From Bacteroidales bacterium (lineage in GTDB: Bacteria; Bacteroidota; Bacteroidia; Bacteroidales; UBA932): 5,121 bases of DNA. This document shows positions 1 to 5,121 of this stretch, one piece after another (position 1 is the first letter of the stretch; the number at the start of each line of letters is the position of its first letter). The notes beneath the pieces are model-generated. The model was not told the origin of the DNA. It ran no database searches and was given only the letters and a program-made list of their open reading frames with translations. The DNA lies in NCBI GenBank assembly GCA_017554135.1, contig JAFZIX010000148.1:1-5121 (forward strand), read 5' to 3'. Made by a program: the position numbers and the translations under genes.

Positions 1-1665
1 GGGAGCATCGCCGACAAGATCCTCCGCATATTCAAATACGGACTGCTCTTTGTCGTGGTCTACTTTACCGTGACCGCCAGCGAACTCTTCTGCAAGAACA
101 TAGACCCCTATTATGCGGTTGCGACCGGTTTCAAGGGTGAAATAACCCTCTGGATGAGCCTGACCGCCCTGGCGCTGGTAGTGCTGCTGGGATTCTTCAT
201 CAACCGCTTCTGGTGCAAGTACATCTGCCCTCTCGGGGCAATCTCCAACACCCTGAAGTTCTGGACCTGGCTCGTGGCCCTCGGCCTGCTCTGGTGGGCG
301 GTGTCGCTGGTGGGCGTCCAGTTCAGTTGGGTATGGCTGCTGGGCACCTTCTGCGTAGCCGGGTATCTGCTGGAAATCATCCACGGAAAGCCCCGTATGC
401 AGGTGATGCACGTGCTGGTGGATCAGGACAACTGCGGCCGCAAGTGCTACTCCTGCCAGAAGAACTGCCCCTACAACATCGACGTTCCTTCGTTCGGAAA
501 GAAGGTTACTGCGGTGGATTGCGTCCTTTGCGGTGAGTGCGTCGCGGCATGCCCCACCAAGGCCCTGCGCATTGGCGTGGCACCTTCTTCCAAGGGATGC
601 GGCTTCACCCGCTTTATTCCGCCCATCATCGCCGTGTTGGCGGTGGCTCTGGCCCTGATCTTCGGCGGCAAGTTCGAGATTCCTACCATCAGCGAGACCT
701 GGGGAGTGGAAGAGGGGATGAGCCTCAAGACAGTCAAGGTCTCCGGCCTCAAGACCGTCAAGTGCTACGGCAGTTCCATGGCATTCAAGGCCAGGATGGA
801 GAAGGTCCCAGGAGTGCATGGCGTGAAGACCTATGTCGGCAGCCACACCGTGGTGGTCTCCTACGATCCCAAGGTTACCGATGCGGAGAAGATCCAGTCC
901 AAGATATTCGTTCCTTCCCGTTTCAAGGTCGCTACCCCCGATCCCGAGGCAGTTCCTGAACTCAAGATAGTTACCCTGAGGGTGGAGAAGATGTACGACA
1001 AGATGGACCTGAACTACCTCGGACTGCAGTTCCGCGGCGAGGACAAGGGCATCTACGGAGTCGAATCCGAGTATGACTGCCCTGTGGTGATGCGCGTATT
1101 CATGGATCCCGCCCAGGAGGCTGACGAGGCCTGGTTCAAGGAGATTGTGAACCGCAAGGTCCTGGTCATGCCCATTCATGGCGGCGGCACCAAGGAAACT
1201 CCTATGGACCTCAAGTTCGTGAAGATGGAAAAAGAGGTCGGAAGCATTTCTACGCCCGAATTCCTGCATCTGATGTTCACTCCCTTCAAGGCTGAATACA
1301 ACGGCAAGTATCCTTCCGCAGACACCACCATTATCCGCAAGCGCGCGGAGGTGTATGCCGGCAAGCCTCAGTACATCATCGAGTTCGAAGACAGCAACTA
1401 CGAGAAGCCCATCGTAGTCCGTTCTCTTCCTTACCTGAGCAACCATGTCTCCAAGGAGGAAGGTGTGATCGGCACCTATCTCGTGCTCAACGAGAACCTC
1501 AAGCCCGCCATTCAGATCCGCTTCGCCGCCCCTGCTACGGCCGAACGCATCTGGGAACTGGTGACCATGGAGAAGTGGACCATCACCTACAAGGACGAAG
1601 AGAAAATAGAAAACGCCCGAATTGCGTTCAGCAAACCGGGCGTCGTAAAGCCTTACAAGAAATAA
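1..1665 (+). CDS. NapH/NosR/CcoG-like membrane polyferredoxin with HMA-like C-terminal tail (5' partial)
   Basis: The reading frame is open from the left edge, so the start codon is outside the window; the GTG at 55 lies inside a membrane helix and is not a credible start. Residues are counted from base 1 (554 visible). Hydrophobic helices lie near bases 37-96, 139-201, 259-318 and 325-381. The Cys-x3-Cys-Pro motif CKYICPLGA (C72, C76) is typical of the Fer4_5/NapH family. Two 4Fe-4S motifs follow: C145, C149, C152, C156, and a canonical CxxCxxCxxxCP at C174, C177, C180, C184. A further helix lies at about 619-672. By the family's usual topology the clusters are cytoplasmic, and the remaining 330 or so residues would then be periplasmic. 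The tail begins with an HMA-like domain (about 733-912) carrying one Cys, C255, and contains further HMA-like segments. Family members pass electrons between the quinone pool or cytoplasm and envelope redox enzymes; the partner here is unknown. The call as a membrane Fe-S protein is firm; the exact role is not. Confidence 0.85.
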   Translation, partial: GSIADKILRIFKYGLLFVVVYFTVTASELFCKNIDPYYAVATGFKGEITLWMSLTALALVVLLGFFINRFWCKYICPLGAISNTLKFWTWLVALGLLWWAVSLVGVQFSWVWLLGTFCVAGYLLEIIHGKPRMQVMHVLVDQDNCGRKCYSCQKNCPYNIDVPSFGKKVTAVDCVLCGECVAACPTKALRIGVAPSSKGCGFTRFIPPIIAVLAVALALIFGGKFEIPTISETWGVEEGMSLKTVKVSGLKTVKCYGSSMAFKARMEKVPGVHGVKTYVGSHTVVVSYDPKVTDAEKIQSKIFVPSRFKVATPDPEAVPELKIVTLRVEKMYDKMDLNYLGLQFRGEDKGIYGVESEYDCPVVMRVFMDPAQEADEAWFKEIVNRKVLVMPIHGGGTKETPMDLKFVKMEKEVGSISTPEFLHLMFTPFKAEYNGKYPSADTTIIRKRAEVYAGKPQYIIEFEDSNYEKPIVVRSLPYLSNHVSKEEGVIGTYLVLNENLKPAIQIRFAAPATAERIWELVTMEKWTITYKDEEKIENARIAFSKPGVVKPYKK

Positions 1666-1677
1666 ACTTAGAGTTTA
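1663..1677. other. Small AT-rich inverted repeat at the convergent gene junction
   Basis: TAAACT (1663-1668) and AGTTTA (1672-1677) form a perfect 6-bp inverted repeat around a 3-base loop. It contains the stop codons of both convergent genes (TAA at 1663-1665 on plus; TTA at 1668-1670, read as TAA on minus). The stem is AT-rich and has only a short A/T flank, so it would be a weak bidirectional terminator at best. Nothing else in the 2-bp gap could end transcription. Confidence 0.3.
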
Positions 1678-2495
1678 AATTCCTTATCTCCAAGCAGTTC
1701 GCGCAACACCATCGGTTCGTTGGTGGTGATTGCGTTTATGCCTAAGTCGATGTAATACTGCATCTGCTCCGGCTTGTTGACTGTCCATACGTTGGTGGAC
1801 ATTCCAAGTTCGTGGGCGCGTGCTACGATGGTACTGTCTTTCTTGATAACCTTCTTCTCATAGTCGAAGCCGTTGATTCCGTCGGCGGCAAGTTCCTCGG
1901 GGGTGAAGTCACCCTCCAGATACTGGTTGACGAATTCGGGGAATTCAGCCGCGATGCGGTCGCACATGTACTTGCTGAAGGAGATGAACACCACGCGCTT
2001 GGGATCCAGCATGTTGTGCTCTTCGAGGGATGCGATGCACTTGTCTACGAGGAGATCCTCCTGCTCCATGGTGAATTCTTCCTTGAGTTCGAGCACGAGG
2101 ATGGTTGATTCGCACTTTGCGGCCTGGTCCAGATACTCGTCGATGGTAGGGATGGTCTCGCCGTTGGGAAGGCGGTAATCGGCGAAGCATGTGGATGCGC
2201 AGGTGTCGATGCGGGCGCCGTTAATCTTGTTGTCGTGGAATACGAGAACCACGCTATCTGTAGTGATGTGCACGTCGCACTCACTGCCCCAGAGCCCGTT
2301 GTCCTGGGCAGCCTTGAGGGATGCGATGGAGTTCTCGGAGAAACCGGCAGCCTCGCAGTTCCAGTAGCCTCTGTGGGCGACGATGGCGGTCTTGCCTTTC
2401 TGGTCTATCTTTGGAAAACCGGTCTTATTGCCGGCGCAGGATGTCAGGGCCAGCAGCGCCGCTGCTGCGATGACTGTTAGGTTTTTCAGTGTCAT
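1668..2495 (-). CDS. Glycerophosphodiester phosphodiesterase family lipoprotein
   Basis: This complete 275-residue protein is predicted to hydrolyse glycerophosphodiesters to glycerol-3-phosphate and an alcohol at the cell envelope. The N-terminus is a lipoprotein signal: K4, a hydrophobic stretch at residues 6-16, and lipobox LTSC with acylated C20. GDPD landmarks appear in order: AHRG (H41, R42), SENS (E54, N55; PENT in many relatives), ECDVH (E72, D74; metal ligands), FHD (H87, D88), LELK (E136, K138), and near the C-terminus NVWTVN followed by GINAITTNEP. Domain length is normal for a compact bacterial GDPD. The ATG at 2495 is the first possible start, since an in-frame TAA lies about 27 bases upstream, and it gives an intact signal peptide; no Shine-Dalgarno is visible. 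Seven cysteines besides C20 are present, including a C99/C103 pair in the segment after the HD motif. The gene diverges from pgi. The true substrate is unproven; some GDPD-family lipoproteins act on other phosphodiesters. Confidence 0.9.
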   Translation of the reverse strand: MTLKNLTVIAAAALLALTSCAGNKTGFPKIDQKGKTAIVAHRGYWNCEAAGFSENSIASLKAAQDNGLWGSECDVHITTDSVVLVFHDNKINGARIDTCASTCFADYRLPNGETIPTIDEYLDQAAKCESTILVLELKEEFTMEQEDLLVDKCIASLEEHNMLDPKRVVFISFSKYMCDRIAAEFPEFVNQYLEGDFTPEELAADGINGFDYEKKVIKKDSTIVARAHELGMSTNVWTVNKPEQMQYYIDLGINAITTNEPMVLRELLGDKEFKL

Positions 2496-2500
2496 AGCCG

Positions 2501-2508
2501 CAAATATA
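2501..2508 (-). promoter_or_regulatory. Putative Bacteroidetes -7 box for the GDPD gene
   Basis: On the minus strand the sequence TATATTTG matches the Bacteroidetes -7 consensus TAnnTTTG. It ends only 5 bases before the ATG at 2495, so the predicted transcription start falls at or next to the start codon. No TTG-type -33 element is seen at the expected 19-21-base spacing, which lowers confidence. Confidence 0.4.
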
Positions 2509-2520
2509 GGAAGATTTTGT

Positions 2521-2528
2521 TAATTTTG
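2521..2528 (+). promoter_or_regulatory. Putative Bacteroidetes -7 box for pgi
   Basis: TAATTTTG matches TAnnTTTG on the plus strand, 39 bases before the pgi ATG. A start a few bases downstream would give a leader of about 33-35 bases. No clear -33 TTG lies upstream. It sits back to back with the minus-strand box at 2501-2508, 12 bases apart, so the divergent genes would share a very compact promoter region. The ATTTTGT string occurs twice here (2514-2520 and 2523-2529). Confidence 0.3.
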
Positions 2529-2554
2529 TCATTCCGAACGAAGTGAAGGAATCT
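2529..2554. repeat. Short palindromic, dispersed-repeat-like element in the pgi leader
   Basis: This 26-base element contains ATTCC (2531-2535) and GGAAT (2548-2552) as a 5-bp inverted repeat around a 12-base centre rich in GAA triplets. From memory, its layout (TCATTCC, then GAACGAAGTGAAG, then GAATCT) resembles short intergenic repeats present in many copies in diverse bacterial genomes. Only one copy is in this window, so repetition cannot be shown here. It lies between the putative -7 box and the pgi ATG and would be transcribed as part of the leader. Confidence 0.45.
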
Positions 2555-2567
2555 AAATATTAACTAT

Positions 2568-3896
2568 ATGGTCAAAGTTGAATTAGGGGGCTGCGGCTCC
2601 TTCGTAAAAGAATCCCTTTATAAAGAATATGTAGGCAAGGCCCTGGCCGCCTACGATGTACTGGAGTCCGAAAAAGGCGCAGGAAACGACTTCCTCGGAT
2701 GGAAAACACTGCCGGTAGACACACCCGAAAGTCTTATTGCAGATTGCGAGGCCGTAAAGGCCGACTGGAAGGCCCGCGGAGTGGATCTCGCCGTGGTTAT
2801 CGGCATCGGCGGCAGTTACCTCGGCGCCCGCTGCGCCATCGAGGCCCTGTCCCACCAGTTCGTGCGCCCCGAGGGTGAAATCCGCGTGGTATTCGCCGGC
2901 AACAACCTCAGCGAAGACTATCTGGCAGAACTGATGGACCTCGTGGAGAAGAGCAACGCCGCGTGCGTGGTCATCTCCAAGTCCGGCACCACCACCGAGC
3001 CCGCCGTGGCATTCCGCATCGTCAAGGATTATCTCGAGAACAAATACGGCAAGAAGGAAGCGGCCGACCGCATCGTGGCCATCACCGATGCCAAGAAGGG
3101 CGCTCTCAAGACCCTCTCCACCCAGGAAGGATACCGCACTTTCGTGGTTCCGGACAACGTGGGAGGCCGTTATTCAGTGCTCACTCCCGTCGGCATCCTG
3201 CCCATTGTACTGGCCGGCTTCGACATCCGCGCTATGCTCAAGGGCGCAGCCGACGAGCGTGCAGAACTCCTCAAGAAAGGGGAGAAGAACGCCGCTGTGG
3301 AATATGCCGCAATGCGCAACCTGCTCTACAGCGAACTCGGCAAGAAGGTCGAGGTTCTGGTGAGTTACAATCCCAAGTTCCAGTATCTTGGAGAGTGGTG
3401 GAAGCAACTCTACGGCGAATCCGAGGGCAAGGACCAGAAGGGTATCTTCCCCGCATCCGTCAACTTCACCACCGACCTGCACTCGGTAGGCCAGTTCATC
3501 CAGGAAGGGGACCGCGTTATGTTTGAAACCGTGGTCAAGGCAGAAAAGGCCCAGCGCAGTGTGGTCATCGGCACCGATGAGCAGAACCTGGACCAACTCA
3601 ACTACCTCGCAGGCCAGCACGTGGAGCATTGCAACGCCATGGCAGCCCTTGGCACCAAACTCGCCCATATCGACGGCGGAGTGCCCCAGATCGAGGTTGC
3701 GGTAGAGAAGATAGACGAGTACAACCTCGGCGCCATCTTCTACTTCTTCGAGTTCGCCTGCGGCGTTTCAGCCTATCTGCTGGGCGTGAATCCTTTCAAC
3801 CAGCCCGGTGTGGAGGCCTACAAGAAGAACATGTTCGCCCTGCTCCGTAAACCCGGTTACGAAGCACAGACCGAAGAGATTCTGAAGCGAATCTAG
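2568..3896 (+). CDS. pgi: Glucose-6-phosphate isomerase
   Basis: This cytoplasmic enzyme interconverts glucose-6-phosphate and fructose-6-phosphate in glycolysis and gluconeogenesis. It is a complete protein of 442 residues, the usual size of the short Bacillus-type Pgi (about 450). The sugar-phosphate-binding SIS fold shows IGIGGSYLGA (78-87) and SKSGTTTEP (137-145). PGI signature 1 is DNVGGRYSVLTPVG (196-209), and signature 2 ends in FNQPGVEAYK (410-419). Expected catalytic residues are E284 in GESEGK, H305 in DLHS, and K419; their spacing of 21 and 114 matches what I recall for the Geobacillus enzyme (E290, H311, K425). The ATG at 2568 is the first start after an in-frame TGA at 2544 and gives the normal N-terminus leading into GAGNDFLGW. 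No clear ribosome binding site is present. The stop codon overlaps that of the convergent GH31 gene. All key residues are intact. Confidence 0.98.
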   Translation: MVKVELGGCGSFVKESLYKEYVGKALAAYDVLESEKGAGNDFLGWKTLPVDTPESLIADCEAVKADWKARGVDLAVVIGIGGSYLGARCAIEALSHQFVRPEGEIRVVFAGNNLSEDYLAELMDLVEKSNAACVVISKSGTTTEPAVAFRIVKDYLENKYGKKEAADRIVAITDAKKGALKTLSTQEGYRTFVVPDNVGGRYSVLTPVGILPIVLAGFDIRAMLKGAADERAELLKKGEKNAAVEYAAMRNLLYSELGKKVEVLVSYNPKFQYLGEWWKQLYGESEGKDQKGIFPASVNFTTDLHSVGQFIQEGDRVMFETVVKAEKAQRSVVIGTDEQNLDQLNYLAGQHVEHCNAMAALGTKLAHIDGGVPQIEVAVEKIDEYNLGAIFYFFEFACGVSAYLLGVNPFNQPGVEAYKKNMFALLRKPGYEAQTEEILKRI

Positions 3897-5121
3897 AGTT
3901 TCTCCCAGACGGAAATCTGGGCAAAGAGTTTCTTCAGGAAATCTTCCGGAAGTTTGTGGTTGGACAAGTCCTTCTTAAGCGCTTCCGCGGAAAGATCCTC
4001 AAGGTAAGTCCCTGCACCGCAGGGATTTTCCGTTATATAACTGGCAGTGCCGGCAAAACGGAGAAGTTCCGGAGTCAACTGAAGGTGATTGCTGATGGCT
4101 GATGCAAAGACGGTCTTTGCCTCGGGAGTGATCCTGCGCATCCTCTTGAGAACGCCCTTCTGGCCTTCGGTGAAGGCAAAACGGCTGTCGCATTCCACGT
4201 TAAGTTGCCCGGAGGCGCTGCTTTCCGCCAGGTAGATCACAACTGCGAGTTCTTCTCCGTCGTATCCCCAGACTTCATTTCCGGAGGCTGCATCCCTTGA
4301 AGCGTAACGGCTGTAGGGGATGTTGCGGCCGTTCACCGTGACTTTGGTGGGGGCGGTGGCGCCGTCGAGCACTATGCGCACCTTGCGGGTGGCGCTGATG
4401 CCCTTGTAGGAGCCCTGGCGGGGCTTCACGACAACGGAAATGCCGTCCTGGCTCACGCTGCGGGTGACTTCCGTGGTGGCGTAAGCGCTGCCGTAAGCCT
4501 GGGAAACTCCGTCATCCTCGTAAAGCGTGGCGCTGCCTTCACCCTGCCCGGGAACCAGCATATACCAGTTCTCGCTGCTGCTCTCCTGGAGCGACTTGAT
4601 GTCCGGGGAGGCCATGGGAATAATGGCCCCTGCGCGTACGAAATAGGGATTCTCGTCGATGGTGTAGTATGCGGTGGCCTCGCTGCCGCCGGCGTACATC
4701 TTGCCGGTGGATGCATCGTACCAGTCGTTGCCGGCGGGGAACCAGAGGGCCCTTGCGGTAAGGCCGGTGGTCTTGTCTGCGGCCTCGCAGAGCACCGTGG
4801 CGAGGATATCATCCCCGAAGAAGAACTCTTCCCTGGTGTCGTATGCCTTCTGCTCCTCGGGATAATAGTAGTAGAGCGGGCGGCAGATGGAGATGCCCGT
4901 GTCGTAGGCCTGGCGGGCGGCGGTATAGATATAGGGCATGAGCTGGTAGCGCAGGTTGACGCAGTCGAGCAGCATGGGGAAATTGTCGAACTTCCATATA
5001 CGCCGCTCATTACCCTCCTGACTTGCCCCATGGGTACGGAAGATGGGTGAGAACGCCCCGAACTGCAGCCACCGGAGCATGAGTTCGGAATTGGTGGGCG
5101 CTATCTGCATGTGGCCACCGA
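3893..5121 (-). CDS. GH31 family glycosidase, C-terminal part (5' partial)
   Basis: The frame runs off the right edge; the ATG at 5110 is internal, because GGH precedes it in frame and continues the GH31 barrel motif. About 408 residues are visible of a protein that would usually be about 700-850. Residue numbers count from that ATG. The end of the TIM barrel is present: RWLQFGAFSPIFRTHG (R25 and H28 match the conserved FRxHG of the family), then FFFGDDILA (97-104), near the barrel end. The proximal beta-sandwich includes WFPAGNDWYD and the FVRAGAIIPM motif (158-166). A DUF5110-like distal beta-sandwich follows (about 183-250, with LYEDDG at 196-201). The last 90 residues (bases 3896-4165) are polar and probably largely helical. 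The catalytic nucleophile and acid/base aspartates lie outside the window, so activity and specificity (alpha-glucosidase, alpha-xylosidase or other) cannot be judged. It is probably exported, as in many Bacteroidetes, but the N-terminus is not visible. It is convergent with pgi. Confidence 0.9.
   Translation of the reverse strand, partial: GGHMQIAPTNSELMLRWLQFGAFSPIFRTHGASQEGNERRIWKFDNFPMLLDCVNLRYQLMPYIYTAARQAYDTGISICRPLYYYYPEEQKAYDTREEFFFGDDILATVLCEAADKTTGLTARALWFPAGNDWYDASTGKMYAGGSEATAYYTIDENPYFVRAGAIIPMASPDIKSLQESSSENWYMLVPGQGEGSATLYEDDGVSQAYGSAYATTEVTRSVSQDGISVVVKPRQGSYKGISATRKVRIVLDGATAPTKVTVNGRNIPYSRYASRDAASGNEVWGYDGEELAVVIYLAESSASGQLNVECDSRFAFTEGQKGVLKRMRRITPEAKTVFASAISNHLQLTPELLRFAGTASYITENPCGAGTYLEDLSAEALKKDLSNHKLPEDFLKKLFAQISVWEKL

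Noticed and set aside
55..57. GTG as the start of the Fe-S protein
   Set aside because: The frame is open to the left edge, and the GTG falls in the middle of a hydrophobic helix; the real start is outside the window.
213..959. Two adjacent open frames in the third plus-strand frame of the Fe-S gene
   Set aside because: Their translations are rich in Arg, Gly, Pro and His with no domain pattern. The first frame carries clear Fe-S motifs across the same stretch, so these are shadows and not evidence of a frameshift.
2545..2550. GAAGGA as a Shine-Dalgarno sequence for pgi
   Set aside because: It is 17 bases from the ATG, too far for normal function, and belongs to the palindromic element.
3174..3668. 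Long antisense open frame (164 codons) opposite pgi
   Set aside because: It lies wholly inside the well-supported pgi gene, has no recognisable motif or start signal, and is the kind of frame that GC-biased third positions create on the opposite strand.
4453..5031. 192-codon minus-strand frame overlapping the GH31 gene
   Set aside because: It is a low-complexity Pro/Ser/Thr/Arg-rich product in another frame of the same strand; the GH31 frame over the same bases has clear family motifs.
1..5121. Defence island, CRISPR, prophage or transposon content
   Set aside because: All four genes belong to familiar metabolic or redox families, there are no direct-repeat arrays or transposase motifs, and no stretch is compositionally distinct by eye.

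Overview
The window looks like a piece of a moderately GC-rich Bacteroidetes chromosome, most likely from an anaerobic or gut-type member of Bacteroidales. This rests on three observations. TAnnTTTG-type -7 elements sit in the only intergenic region, no start has a good Shine-Dalgarno sequence, and several proteins have Bacteroidetes-like architecture (a short Pgi, a GDPD lipoprotein with an HRGYWN motif, a GH31 glycosidase, and a NapH-like Fe-S membrane protein with HMA-like tails). The genus cannot be read from this sequence.

Layout: four protein genes in alternating orientation, with almost no non-coding DNA. (1) Bases 1-1665, plus strand: the 3' part of a membrane polyferredoxin (NapH/NosR/CcoG-like) with two 4Fe-4S motifs and a long C-terminal region, predicted periplasmic, built from HMA-like folds. 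(2) Bases 1668-2495, minus strand: a complete glycerophosphodiester phosphodiesterase-family lipoprotein, convergent with gene 1 and only 2 bp from it. (3) A 72-bp divergent intergenic region (2496-2567) holding back-to-back -7-like boxes and a short palindromic element that resembles a dispersed repeat. (4) Bases 2568-3896, plus strand: complete glucose-6-phosphate isomerase (pgi). (5) Bases 3893-5121, minus strand: the C-terminal half of a GH31 glycosidase whose stop codon interlocks with that of pgi in a shared CTAG. There are no RNA genes, CRISPR arrays or insertion sequences, and no gene-free stretch over 300 bases.

How the genes relate: because the orientations alternate, no two genes here can share an operon. 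Three of the four fit carbon use: GH31 releases sugars from alpha-glycosides, Pgi interconverts glucose-6-P and fructose-6-P, and the GDPD lipoprotein would cleave glycerophosphodiesters at the cell envelope. The Fe-S protein belongs to membrane electron transfer and has no evident link to the others. No multi-gene novel system is visible. The most interesting item is the Fe-S protein's C-terminal tail, which appears to contain one HMA-like domain with a single Cys and one or two further Cys-poor copies.
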